Positions 43,633 to 55,172 of a DNA stretch of 64,000 bases are shown in pieces. The first letter of the stretch is position 1; each line of letters opens with the position of its first letter. Under the pieces are notes generated by a model. The model saw only the letters and a list, made by a program, of their open reading frames with translations. It had not been told where the DNA came from and made no database searches. This DNA comes from Tetrapyrgos nigripes (lineage: Eukaryota; Basidiomycota; Agaricomycetes; Agaricales; Campanellaceae). The stretch lies in assembly GCA_013368315.1 (NCBI GenBank), contig JAACJM010000068.1, positions 248,001 to 312,000 of the forward strand. The letters are read 5' to 3'. Made by a program: the position numbers and the translations under genes.

Positions 43633-45944
43633 TTTGATGGTTCAAGTTCTGACGTCAACCTATTTTCAGGCGAGGGTCCCTATATGCCCCTCGCTGGCAA
43701 AAAATCTGCAGCCTCTGAATCTGTAAAGGTTGACGGTGAGTATTTTGAGCCTCTTCTTTCCTCTTGTGATGTTTTTATTCATGACTCCGTCTTCATTATC
43801 TCTCTTCCAAAAAAAAATCAGATCTCAGAGGAATGAAAAGAGAACGCCAAGAGGCAGACGACGATGGAGATGATGTGCAACTTCAGGTTCGATAGCGTGG
43901 CTGACGGTAGAATTGTAATCTGGTTCTGGGAATGCGATTGTGAGAATGCTGCGATATGCGTTAATTTTTATTTTTGGATTTTTGTTCTGAAACGACAAAT
44001 AACATTGGCACTGGCCAGACTGCATTACTTGTTGACGATGAAGAGGATATGTGCTATCCACGCATGTCAGGTAAATCGTACCCGCACTACAAGACGTTCA
44101 ACATGAGGATTGACCGCCATATAGTTTGTACAACGCGTACGGAATGGTCCCGGTCAACCCCCGAACCGGAAAGATTCAAAAATACAAAAATATCACGCCT
44201 CAAAGTTGACCAACTTATTTCCTACACGATGAGACATCGAGCTCGCTCCAAAACCGTGCTCAAGGACCACAATAGCCGTGAAATTATGGACGAACTATAT
44301 CGACAGGCTGTACATCTTTACAACGCCGAACATCAGCTAGACGCCGTCTTGCCTGAAGGGCGCAAAAAGCCACTCAGTTTACACGGAGTCTGCAAGGAGA
44401 TTGCCTACCTTTATCATAAAGAAACCAATAAACATCCTCCAGAAACCCTCAAAAAGGCTACCCTCTTTCGCCTTCTCAATGAAAGAATACGCAGGAGTCA
44501 GTCCACTGCGGAACGAGGTTGGCTACTTAAGGGCGAAGAAAGCCTGGACATGTACGGAATTTTTTTTGAAATGCGACAATGTTCTGATTGACTACAGCTC
44601 ATTCCAAAGCAACTCTACTTCGACTGTTTCAACGGAGTCAAGAGCCTCAGTTAAAGAGGAAATCCCTTTGCAACATCCCACTTCACGACGCCCTTCTTCG
44701 TTCGATGTAGAATTGTTCGCACCTTCGTTTTATACCTCTTCGAGACTTTCTACACGGGAATCCTCTGCTGGACCCTCTGCAGCCCCCAGACCCTTTGTCT
44801 CCAGAAGAACAGGAGGACCGCGGGACTCTACCGAGCCTCCAGATGCTCCTCTGCCCAGGGGCTCATGTCCTAGGGACTCTAGAGAACCACCAGATGCTCG
44901 GCCTCCGAAGGAAGAAGGTTAGAAGTCTGCCTTTCTGTTTCAGCTGTGGTGCCCATCTTTGTGTAGTAGTTCAACCTCTTTGTCGTTCGTTTCATATTTT
45001 TCTATCATCGTTGTTGCGTTCTAACCTTCATTTCTATATCATTGTCAATTCGACTGGCAGTTACTGATTCGCCTTCAACGCTTTTACACAGAAGACGATG
45101 TCCAACTACTTGTTGATACCACTTGCCCACCTGCCGTAAAGGATGAGCTCGTTGACTTCGAAATGGAAGCTGACCAACTGGGTGAAGGATCGAATACCGG
45201 ACCTGCTTCGAATGTGGATGCGGTATTCGAGGAGAGAGCCGGTTCGTCCGGAACCTTTATTACCGACACAGTTGGTTCTGGCTGCTCTGGAGACGTGAAT
45301 CGTAATGTGAGAGTGAAGGATGAACCTGGTCTTGATCTACGTGCGTCTGTTTCTTTTTCTTTATTTTTTCTGAAACGCTAAATGCAAAATATAGCTATGC
45401 CACTTCCACCTTCGTCTCAGCCCAGTGAATCGCGCTGGCCCAGATACGGAATCAGGAGGATGAGTCGAACAGATGAGACGGCCTTGAAGGAAGCAGTCGA
45501 TTGGAAGCAAAGAGGAATTGGAGGTCCAGGGGTACACATTATACGTGGACCCCCTCAACAGTTGATACCATCTCTCGCAGCAGAAAGCAGACAAACGCAA
45601 ACGCACCTTACCCCAAACCACTGGTTTTTATTGTTGTTGCTCCTCCAACACCGCCGCCGCCGCCTCCTCTTTCCATGCCGACAGCCCCAAAACAAAAAGA
45701 CATACAGTTTATAATGTATGGACAGTCAAGATATCCCAAACCAGCGGCAGTTTTCATTCCTCCTCCTCCTATACCGACAGCTCACGAACCGAGAGATGTA
45801 CAGTTTGTCATGTATGGACAGCCAGGCTCCAGACCAAGGAAACCCAGAACAAGAAAACCCAAACCAAGAAACCCCAAACCAAGAGGTCGCAAACCAAAGG
45901 ACACACTAGAATTTAAAATGTATCAACCGCCAGGTACAAAATAA
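43633..45944 (+). pseudogene. Broken partial duplicate of the SUMO-motif gene
   Basis: Segments match 38.3-40.3 kb in order: LRGMKRERQEADDD (compare RGVKREREGDEEN); SVKEEIP; RRTGGPRDSTEPPDAPLPRG with the same exon end (KEEG plus gttag donor); EDDVQLLVDTTCPPAVKDE after the intron (compare EDEAKLLLQNSTHTPVKDE); NVRVKDEPGLDLR plus gtgcgt donor; and AMPLPPSSQPSESRW (compare SMPPPSSSRPSESSW). The N-terminal globular part and the KOW end are absent. An unrelated 200-codon ORF interrupts it at 43974-44591. The end reads, in another frame, as Pro-rich tandem repeats (KDIQFIMYGQ, RDVQFVMYGQ). A chimeric new gene cannot be excluded, but no continuous model was found. Confidence 0.55.
43974..44591 (+). 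other. ORF resembling a transposase N-terminal HTH region, inserted in the duplicate
   Basis: A 205-codon frame with no match in the parental gene. The central part (LKVDQLISYTMRHRARSK, LYRQAVHLYNAEHQLDAV) is helical, and the end (KKPLSLHGVCKEIAYLYHKE, ATLFRLLNERIRRSQSTAER, GWLLKGEE) resembles the psq/CENP-B-type helix-turn-helix found at the start of pogo-like DDE transposases in basidiomycetes. No DDE catalytic domain or TIRs were found around it, so it is a fragment at best. The first codons lie in a region that may be intron. Confidence 0.35.
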
Positions 45945-46079
45945 CAGTATATTAAAGCCCAAGTACTGTATATTATTCGCTTCGAAAATACTGCTACATA
46001 TTCTTGAAAACATCAAAGGTTCACGGCTATGGATAGGTCTATAAGCATGGAGCGTCAAAGAGTAAGCCAGATATAAAGC

Positions 46080-49000
46080 CTAGAATAATGATGATGGGCT
46101 ATCCGCTTCAACGCCATGGGTCTTTAATCTCCGTTGACGATGCCGCCTGAAATTTGAGGAAGCTGCCCTTGCATGAATGTGTGAATCCATTCCAAGGGTG
46201 TTGCCCAAGGGAAGATCGCCATCTAGACCAGTAGTAAAGCTAGTCGGAATAGTGGCAGCTGATAACAAAACAGAAGACGAAGCTGGAGAGGACATAGACG
46301 TAGGCTGACCGCCAATCTCCTCATCGGTCAAGCGGTCGTATGCAGGGCAGAGGTTTTTCCATTCGTCTATAGATTAGAAGCCATCAGTGTCTAGATAAGG
46401 CGAGCAAGGTAGATAGACCAATCACCCGGAACAGGATTCTTTTCCGGAATGCCCTCTATATCTTCAACAAACACCACACTCATACCCCTGTTCATTTTGC
46501 ATCTCCAGTCAATATTTGACTTTCGAGCAATTCAAGAGCAAGTATAGACTCACATATCCGCGTGTTTGTCTATATGACTGCATGATCCAGACCCTCGCGT
46601 CAGCTAGCTGGACACAGAACTCGAAGAAGAAAGACCACCCACCAATGAAAAACCCAAGGACCCGAACTATCCGTCCTCCATCTTATTGTAACACTGTCGC
46701 CGGCAAACCCAGTCGAGACCGTATCTCTTCTCACAGGATTTGCATAATTAAATTCCGAACTATTTGCACCTCGAATAACGGAAAATCGGTGGTTGTGAAG
46801 ATGCATCGGATGAGGAGCCCCATGCGCTGCTTCAACGACAATCGTTGCCTGGATGTTCTTATTTGCAGGTAGTTTGTAAACTGATGGGAGGACATCGTCT
46901 GGTGGGGTGTTCCCATTCAGTATCTGCAACAAAATTGGCAGGGATGGGGGTTCCCAGATTTCTCCGTTTACGGTGTATTCATGGGTAGTTGGTTTCTATC
47001 AGTAGGAGTAGTGAGCGTAAAAACCAAGCGGCAACAATGAGAGAATGACACGCACAAAACCAAGCACCAGTGTAAGATCTACATCCACTCCGTCAATTGT
47101 GGGCTGGCCTGGGGCTTGAGGATTATAGAGAGGCTGTACATGCATGAAGAGTTGTTGAGAAACGTTGAGCGTCAGTATTAGAAAGAAATGCCAAAAAGAG
47201 AAGAGACACATACATGTAAATCAGTCTCCTTCAAAGGTCTCAACGAAGTCGTGTTGACCGACACGGCGGATTCTTCGATAGGTGCGCCGGTATACCTGAG
47301 AATTGCGGAGTTTATACCATTGCTGAAGCCAGTATTGCCTTTGTTGGGTTTTGCTCGGATCCCTGCACGAAGAGTATGATGGCATCAGCGTCACGCACGA
47401 TTTGTAGAAGTAAAGGGAGAGAACGCACAATAATTGCTCACTGGCATAGCTGCATTAAGCTAAGATTTATACAAATAATCAAGGTCGATGAGATTTTGGT
47501 CAGCAAGGCCAAAAGGTCATTATGACTAACGATGAACGAGTAGCGTTGACCTGCGAGCGGGTGGTCGATCCACATGTCCAAGTCATAGAATACTTCAAGA
47601 ACTCACCAGCATAGATTTGAATCGAATCCACAAGTAAAGGTTCAGTATATTCCCCGTCTGCTTCAATGATCTGTAGTTCACGTATATCAAGATTGAGAAG
47701 CAAATCGTCACTGTAAGTCAACATACTCAGATGTAAGAGCGATACCCACAGTTAACATGTGCCCGTCAATAGAGAAAGTAAAGTCGGGATCGCAGGACAT
47801 GGCTATCAGTCGGAAGCGGTACCTAGTATCACGAAGGTCAGCCACACCAGTCTGCGCAAATATAAACCAAACATTCCGCGAGTTATAGATACCTTTTCCC
47901 ATATTCAACTTTCACAACGGCAAGAGGCGAAGCAGAACCACCTTGGTAACGTCCTGGCAAGAAGCAAAGTTCGAGTTAGATTTAGAAATAAGGTACACAA
48001 GCAAGGCTATGAGATCGTAACTCACCAAGACCATTTATCAACGTGGAATTGAATAGGCTGGTGCAGGAAGAACAGCGGCAATGAGAATGCTGTATGTAGG
48101 CAAATGGGAGCTGTGGCTGACTCACGGCATTAATCCTGCAGAGGGTGCCGGGAGGTCTGTATTTGTTGATAGGAAGAAAATGAGCGAAAACTTTGGCACG
48201 CTGATAATGCTGCACGTACGGTACCTATGAAGGAAATATCAGCATCAATGAATAGTCAGGGTAAGGGGTGCAAGCTCACCAGTCACTTAAAGTAAGGATT
48301 GTACTCTCTGTTCCATGCGAATGACCGGGACGTCAGCGAACAAGGTATCCGGGAACTCAAGACGTCTACTCACCATCATCAACATCATAGAGGTCTTTAT
48401 ACGGGTCATCCGGGTCATAGATGATGAAGGGTCCTCGGAGACCATCACAAGATTGCGTTACTGTACATTCCATTCGTCAACAATACTTTCTTAACAAGAT
48501 GCACACTAAAGCAAGACCCACAAAGATGAGAATGATACCAATAGGTACCAACTTGTTCAGGAGGGCTGAATTCGTACAGGAAGGAGTTCCCAGGTGAGAT
48601 GGGACATTGCGTTATGAATCCAGCGCTACAAGCGAAAGATTAGCTGTTTGTAGCGAGGGTAATGAAAGAGACATATGCGTACCCATCAGCCCAGTTATAC
48701 TCGTTGAGATTTATGCCATGCCAATGCTAAAGGCCCGTCAGCCTTCCGAATCCAAAAACAGGGCAGCGTGTACATACGACGGAAGTTGTCTTGAGCATCG
48801 AATTGTCTGTTAAATGGTCGAAGACGTTTATCCTGAAGATATCTCCCTGTCATAGAGCAACTGTTAGCGTCAATGCTCAGACAAGTTCAACTACGTACCT
48901 TATTTCCAGTAATGACAGGCCCAGGAAAAACTCCTCCAGCAAGGACAGCAGAACGCGTAAATCCATCGGGAGACACCTCTGCGTTGACTATCACCAGGTC

Positions 49001-49400
49001 GACGCCACTGCTGGGACCAAGAGGTCGAACGCCATACGGCCAGAAAAGGAGCGACAAACAAAAGAGCGAAATCATCAAAGCGAGAGCCACTAGGGCAACG
49101 TATGTTAGTTGAATCCGACAGAAACGAACTCTGCACACTACATTTACATCTGCGCCTTTGATCGCGGCGAGAAGAGTCCAGGTGAGTAAAAGGTGGAAGG
49201 CGCGAATCAGCTCGTCGAAGACCGCTCCAAAACAAGACTCGCGGAGACTTTGCTAGTTTACCGACAAGATGTGTACTTTCGAGAAGCCGCCAAACATGAC
49301 TTTGGAAGGAGGACCTGCTCTCTTCCGAGTCCGGTGCGCCAGATTGTAGGAATGGCTGGCTTTCCTGGGCATCTCTATGAAAGGCGTTTACGGAAGACAT
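46080..49400 (-). CDS. Membrane-anchored multicopper oxidase (laccase-like), about 20 exons
   Basis: The ATG at 49398-49400 opens about 85 hydrophilic residues ([20 protein letters not shown], basic RRDQRRR), then one hydrophobic stretch ([17 protein letters not shown]) and the first cupredoxin domain ([20 protein letters not shown]). All four copper motifs are present across spliced exons: [34 protein letters not shown], and [12 protein letters not shown]. Cys+10 of the last motif, the type-1 axial position, is Met rather than the Leu/Phe common in fungal laccases. Other family landmarks: [48 protein letters not shown]. The C-terminus ([17 protein letters not shown] plus 70 residues) is low-complexity. 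Introns are mostly 50-75 nt, GT-AG, and several exons are under 40 nt. It oxidises phenols or metals with O2; topology predicts a type II protein with the catalytic part outside or luminal. No break found. Confidence 0.85.
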
Positions 49401-49890
49401 GTAGACTGGGGAAAGAAAGCCGCAAGATCATGGAGTGAAAAGAGAGGAAAAAAGTCTGCGAAAAGCCTAGACGGACGAGGTCCAGAACTAGACAACCGGC
49501 AGCGCAATCAAAATGAGCGTTGGTAGGGTAAAATGGGGGTAGACCACAAGTTCTTGGCATCCAAAATTTTCCTGTCGATAAAACAGGGTCGCAAAATGTC
49601 TAGAGACTCTTCGTGAAAGAGAAAACAGGCCATTGCAGCCTCTTGTACATATCTTGGATTGTATCTTCAAGGAGGGCAGAAGAAAGAATTGCAGTGGCTG
49701 TGTTGGCTGTCCTCGTTGTACCTCGTCCCAAAATCCACCACCAAATGAAATCGAAAAATAGCCCAAAAATATACAGTGCCTGCAGAAGTTGATAAATCTT
49801 GTACCGCCCCAGAAAAGCAAAACGTGTTCCGATACACGGCGTCGAGCGCGACTGCCGCGTGCAAACAAGTGCTTTTCCCCGACCTCTTCC
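49401..49890. promoter_or_regulatory. Divergent intergenic region between the oxidase and a small membrane protein gene
   Basis: 490 nt between two ATGs on opposite strands; no ORF of note. It must hold both promoters. No specific site was recognised. Confidence 0.35.
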
Positions 49891-50184
49891 ATGGGCATAT
49901 TCGCAGGCTACGGCCAGCACATCCTCTACTCGACCGCCATCACCTCTCTATCAATCCATCTACTTTATCAGCGGCGTCATTTTGAGGACCAAAGAGCTGC
50001 TGTTCAAGCTCGAATATCCGTCCTCGAATCAATCGTACAGGAATTACGCTCAAACAAGAACCTCTCTCCAGATGACCTGGCACGACTGAAGAGACTTGCA
50101 AGACCACCGGAAGAGAAGGAAGAGGAGGAGGATTTGAGCTGGAGGGAGGTGTTTTCTGGGAAGGTTGGGAAGAAGGATTCGTGA
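49891..50184 (+). CDS. Small conserved-looking membrane/coiled-coil protein, 97 aa
   Basis: Single exon from ATG 49891 (MGIFAGYGQHILYSTAITSL). The frame is open upstream, but this ATG sits just before the hydrophobic segment. Residues 8-28 could form one membrane helix (HILYSTAITSLSIHLLYQRR), followed by a coiled-coil helix (RAAVQARISVLESIVQELRS), a Leu/Arg stretch and an acidic, Lys-rich tail ending in VGKKDS. The layout (short helix, then amphipathic helix) is typical of small mitochondrial inner-membrane or ER proteins, but I do not recognise the family. Divergent from the oxidase gene and convergent with the BTB gene at 50574. Confidence 0.6.
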   Translation: MGIFAGYGQHILYSTAITSLSIHLLYQRRHFEDQRAAVQARISVLESIVQELRSNKNLSPDDLARLKRLARPPEEKEEEEDLSWREVFSGKVGKKDS

Positions 50185-50573
50185 AAGTCGTTCCAGGTAC
50201 TTACCACTGTCCGACTTCTATGCTTGGACTTTTTACTGATGCCTGCTTCACAGTCCACCATACACTCTAGGGATCAAAAAACATAATCTGGACTACGTAG
50301 TACCTGAGATCTACCTTTCCTTCTGTCAAATTTGCGTGTATCATTAGCTTTGCTACCTTCGCTCTCTCGGAAAATGTCGCTAGTATAAAGCTCCAGAGGA
50401 CCCAGTCCTTAATCGTGAGTCTATTCCATGTAAAACTACTTCTACTGGTGATGACAAGACGTTAATCGTTCTCGTACAATCATATCCTATCTAGTCATGA
50501 AACGTCCGTCTTTCTATACATCCCTATTCACAAAAAAAAAATGGGCACCCGGCCGCTTATTGGCTCTGGTTGA
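50185..50573. other. Convergent intergenic region, no gene seen
   Basis: The 3' flanks of two convergent genes; contains a poly-A tract near 50532. No ORF of note. Confidence 0.4.
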
Positions 50574-52233
50574 TCAGAAGTTTCCCCAACCATTCTTCTT
50601 TGGTCCTGTCTTGTTTTTGCCACCCTTGCCAGTAGGTGTTTCCGACCTGGGAGTGGAGGGCTCATCGTGGTCCTTGGCCTCCTTGTCCTTGTTGTCCTTG
50701 TTCGCGGCATCAGACGACTTTTTATCGTCAGTCTGACCATCAGCCTTTTTTGCGTCAGCTGCTCCGTTTCCAAGACTACTGAGACGGTTAAAGATGGGAT
50801 CACCAGAGCCAGGGGATGTTACTGAAGGGGTAGTAGTTGCGTTAGACGCAGCAGTAGTGGTAGTTGTTGTGTTCGTGGAATCTTTGGCACCGTTGGGAGT
50901 ACCATTTGCAGCAGGCTTAGCGTCTGTGGATGCAAAAAATTGAGTATCGTGAAAACATTTTGTAGATGATATACTAACCTGCATTGGCTGCACCAGCACC
51001 AGCTCCCGTCTTCGGTGTCGTCGACTCGGTCGTTCCATTTTTCATCGCATTATTGGCGTTGCCATTAGGAAGAGGATTTCCGTTCGTAGCGACAGAGCTC
51101 GCCGCGTCCTTGCCTGCGGTCCCGTTCGGTGCGTTCGCGTTGCCATTCGCATTGGCGTTTGCATTGGCATTGGCATTCCCATTCGCCTTCGCATTGTCGT
51201 TGGCTTTCCCATTCGCCTTCGTCGTTCCATTCACCCCATTCGTATGGACCGCAGGTTTATTCGCAGCTAAAGCCTCAGCTTGAACCTGAGCCGCCTGCTG
51301 TATCTGTGTTCGAGCCTGAGACTGAGGCTGCATCGGTTTCGTCTCCTCAACCGGCGTATGCATCATTTCTTCACCCTCACCCTCCTCCAACGTAATCTCA
51401 AACAAATCCTTCACCAAACTCCTCATCTCACCATGAGGTAGTGCTACCGGTCTAGGTGACCGCAGACCAGTCGCATCAGGTGTCGACCTAGCAATTTCCC
51501 TCGCTCGGAAGATCTTCAGGGTCGTGTCCATGCCCAGATCTACACCCTCCTGTAATGTCAACGGCTGCTCTCGTGCAACGAGGGCAGCGTAGTTGGCTAG
51601 GAGGAGACGACGATCAATGTCATATTTGTGGTAGACGACGACTCGGCGGATGTCGGTCATGTAGAGCTTTTCGATTTCACGGACGACGAGAGCTTGAATT
51701 TCGGAGAAGCCCCATCGGTGGGCTAGGTCGAGGATAGAGACCCAGTCTTCGACTTGAGCGTGATAGAGCGAGTATTTGCTGTGAAGTGAGGAGGAGGAAG
51801 GGGTGGTTAAGACGATGGGGCCTTCAGTATAGTCCAAGCGACTCACGGGTTATAAAACACCCATAGGAATTTTGCGAAATCCGCAGCCTTGATGTCGTTC
51901 AAGACAATGGCTGTTGACTCTGATGTTCCTTGACGAGATGCCCCGGGTGATGCTGGTGTTGCGAGTTTGGCTTTGAAATAGGGTGATTCTCGCTCGAAGA
52001 AATAACGATGGACTCGGAAGTGGTTTTGTTCAATCTAAGTGTGACACGTTGAAGGATTGCGAAAAATTTCCGAAGGTTCATATATCTTATCAGCTCGGAA
52101 GCTTTGCAGGCTATAAAAAGAGAGCACTTACCAAAAAGAACAGGTCACCACCAGGGAGGTAATACTCATCATGTTTCCTCAAAGCTTGGAAAGCACCTTC
52201 GAGGTCTGGGGTACGTTCACGGGCAGAGTACAT
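50574..52233 (-). CDS. BTB/POZ-domain protein with long low-complexity tail, 4 exons, 479 aa
   Basis: Exons: 52132-52233, 51847-52034, 50979-51778, 50574-50923 (1440 nt, in frame). The ATG at 52231-52233 starts MYSARERTPDLEGAFQALRK. The BTB domain covers roughly residues 25-190: GGDLFFLIEQNHFRVHRYFF, ERESPYFKAKLATP, LNDIKAADFAKFLWVFYNP, YSLYHAQVEDWVSILDLAHR, then RLLLANYAALVAREQPLTL. The second half is disordered: Gln/Ala-rich, then Asn-Ala-Gly tandem repeats, Thr/Ser-rich, and a Lys-rich end (GKGGKNKTGPKKNGWGNF). This layout, with BTB first and a disordered charged tail, is common in mushroom genomes and has no known substrate. No break seen. Confidence 0.85.
51128..51240 (-). repeat. Hexanucleotide repeat coding for Asn-Ala/Asn-Gly
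   Basis: Imperfect tandem units of the type gcattg (minus strand AATGCC/AACGCC) within exon 3 of the BTB gene. It encodes alternating Asn and Ala/Gly/Lys residues. Length variation by six bases would not break the frame. Confidence 0.75.
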
Positions 52234-53573
52234 TTTGGTTGGGTTTAAGGTAATGGTAGGGGAAGATGTAAGGATGAGGGGAATATGTTACAGTCAGAGA
52301 GCTGGTTGGGGGGTATCGCCTTAAAACCCAGAAAAAACCTTGAAAGGGGGATAGATAGGAAGAAGAGATATGTGATGGAGTGAAGAGGGGAAATTTTTGA
52401 GAGTCGGGACGAGATTTATATGTCGGGGGGTCGGCTAACTACACGTGTAGGACACATGCCCTTCTTCTTTGCTTGACCCATTCGTTAGGTATTGATGCAA
52501 TTCCGTATCTTCGACCCTGTTTGACCTTTGTCGTAGGTCTTCTGAAGGTTGTGGGAGCTTAAGAAGTCCGATGTGCTCGAGGTTCGCGTCAGAGAGAGTT
52601 TTGTCCGGAAACATCACCACACTTTGCTCACTGCTGTCTCACGGCACCTTACCCACCGTCTGACGGGTCTGGTTCAGAATACGCTGAGGGAAGCGCCGAG
52701 GTCGACGCGGCCCTGAAAGTTCAGCAACTAAGCTGGCCGGTACGAAACTTTGGGTTTCATTACAGTCGCGCCATTGTCTGATTCTTATTGTTCTGTTAAG
52801 CTTTTCATTTCGTCTATCAATACGTATTGTTGTGTTTGCCAAAGAATAGTACACCTCGATGCGATACGGGACAATGAGCTGCAATGAAGTTGAGTACGGA
52901 ACCAGCCCCGGGTACATGGTCAATTGACGGGCTCGAAATCTAAATCAGTCGAAAAATAAGAGATATAGAACGACCTAGAACGACCGCTTTGGACAGCAGC
53001 CCGGCGTCAACAGGTTCTCCGAAGGCGCCGCTAGGGGCGGATCGCAGACGTATGGATGACTCTTGCAAAGCTAGATATGGCCCAACGAGGAAGATACTAC
53101 AAAACCACGCTCCAAAACTTTTTGCGCTCCAAATTTGGCAAGAATCATTGCGGCGGCACTCCATCAGCCCACATAAGCTATCACTAGAACCTTGAGCACT
53201 CCGCTTCCTACGCCAGAGCTGAGAGGGTGATTACAAGGTCAAATGAAGTACTGCAGTCTGGGAACAAGAAGGGAAGGGAGAAGCGGGGCAACGCTGTCGT
53301 CATACATCTGTTGGGCCTGCCATGGACATGTAGACATGGTGAGTAGACGCACAACACCGCATCTTGAGGACTGAGTGAAGGACTAGGCGAGCAGATCTAG
53401 ACTCTCGAAGGAAGATGGAACAGTACTCGTTCTGAGACGAGCGGTACAGGTATCAGTGATTTTCATTTCGATACAGACATACACCATGATCTTCGATGTA
53501 GCCAAGCCGGTCAAGGCCAAACTGCTCTCATACGTCAACTCCAAATTACATCCCCAGCTGCCAACATCCTTCT
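52234..53573. other. Intergenic 1.3 kb; right part is duplicated 3' flank
   Basis: 52234-53160 shows no recognisable gene. 53162-53573 is the 3' flank of F-box A4, shared with the flank of copy A3 (43107-43487), though rearranged in the middle. Confidence 0.45.
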
Positions 53574-55172
53574 TTACCAGCAAGCTGCAGGATCCTGGAA
53601 GAACGATCACAACATACCTACCAAATCACGAAAAGGAAACTCACATTCACATTGGTTATCATCCTATCCTCCCAACCCGTGCTTATAGTGACGTAGGCAT
53701 TGAGCTTGCCGGAGGAAAGCAAAATCGGCATGCACGAATGGATTAGAGAAGTCATCTGGGAAACGTAGAAATTTGGTGGCTCGTATCCTTCGCTGCGAAA
53801 TAGATATTCCCGGGTGTAATACACCAGCATCACCTCAAGGGTCACTGAGAGTAAATTAGGGAACCGTTGGTCAGCACATAAAACTGAGTTTATAGCCTCC
53901 CAATGCTCTTTAGAACCCATCTGATCTACCCTGAGTACCAGTTTGATGACGACGTTGCGCAATGAGGAGGTCAAGGCCATGTTGGATAGCAGAACGGCTA
54001 CGGGTTCTATTGGCACTGGGAAGTTGGTATTGTTAGGAATAATCATATAGTACATTCTCTTGCTGAGAGACATTGAGATTGCGAGTTCTTGTACATTTCC
54101 GAGAAATGTCAAGGCCTCCGCATATTGAGACACGTCCGCTGCAGCTATATTAGTGTCAAGATTGTGAAGTATACAGTGATGACTCATACCTGACTTTGGC
54201 CACGAAGAGAAGACCCCAAATAGTGAGAGACATTTTACATGATTTCCATGCATATCAGAGAACTTCTTCAGGACTTGCACCGTAGACGATTCCAGAGGAG
54301 CATCGATAAGCCAAGCCAACTTCAGGGTTGTCAGATGGGAAGAATCCACAGCGCTGATCAAGAATGTCAACAGCGCATCATTGCTCTCGATACTCGACAA
54401 CGCCAACTCTCGAAGCCGTAATGTGAGAGCGGCGGGCGTGGTATTGGACAACGCGGGGGTTGAGCGATGACGGTTATTACCGTCATACCAGGGATGCAGT
54501 TCAACACAGCAAAGGACAGGTAAACCCTGTAGTAATTCCTTCAAGGTCTCCATTGGAAATTTCCCTTTCACGATGAGTCTCTCCACGCGTTTAAGGTTGG
54601 AAATGACAAAATCTTGCGAAATAGCGCTCCAACCCACCCAACCACCATCAACTTCCAGGGTACGGATGTTGAGACAGTGCTCAATGAAACCAGTAGCGCC
54701 TCGGAGGTGCAGGTAGTCGATACGCTGCCCTTTGATTGTGATACGGTTGACATATGGAATGAGATGAGATGAGCCTTTAAACAATCTGTTCATGTTATTA
54801 CACGAAACGTGGTTCCGGAGTGTGACGGAGGCGAAAAGATATCGCTGAGCGGGAGAGCGCCAATCACGACAGACTAAGGAGCAGGCTTTCAGAGTAGCTG
54901 GCAAAGACCTGAGCTGTTGCATGATGAGCGCGAGCAGCTCCTGCGGCAGGGTGGCGACTGCTGAGACTGCCATCGATGGTGACTCATCATTTCTTCGCGA
55001 GACTGTCCTGCCCTTCCTCACTTTCTTCTTTGAAGCTGGCATTGCCTACTACACGCTATATGCTTTATAGTGAGTAGAATTATCGACTAAACATTTGAAG
55101 CGTACCTGGGACACGAAGGCCTAATTTCGATGTCCTATGGTCGATGTTTGTTTGCAAGGGGCTAAGGCAAAG
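53162..55172. repeat. Duplicated block, inverted copy (F-box A4 plus flanks)
   Basis: Counterpart of 41492-43487 on the opposite strand. It contains the only fully open member of the F-box A family. The gene body is more similar between the blocks than the distal 3' flank, which carries small indels and replaced stretches. Confidence 0.7.
53574..55042 (-). CDS. F-box family copy A4, intact, 3 exons, 457 aa
   Basis: Exons: 54190-55042, 53645-54144, 53574-53594 (1374 nt, in frame). ATG at 55040-55042 (MPASKKKVRKGRTVSRRND), a basic lead that may serve as a nuclear signal. The F-box is at about residues 35-75 (VATLPQELLALIMQQLRSLP, CSLVCRDW, AQRYLFASVTLRNH). Leucine-rich, irregular repeats follow (YLHLRGATGFIEHCLNIRTL, LKELLQGLPVLCCVELH, LTTLKLAWLIDAP, VLKKFSDMHGNHVKCLSLFG). 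The last exon is only 7 codons (DPAACW, stop). The first intron (54145-54189) is 45 nt with no in-frame stop, so its retention would add 15 residues without breaking the frame. A likely SCF substrate adaptor; substrate unknown. Parent or sister of dead copies A1, A2, A3 and A5. Confidence 0.82.

Noticed and set aside
47982..48215. Alternative frame ([15 protein letters not shown]) in the oxidase region
   Set aside because: It looked attractive, but only the overlapping frame ([12 protein letters not shown]) joins in phase with DWY upstream and [11 protein letters not shown] downstream.
50984..51395. Hydrophobic or His/Trp-rich plus-strand ORFs opposite the BTB gene
   Set aside because: Antisense shadows of the Asn-Ala hexanucleotide repeat; the minus-strand gene has a full exon structure.
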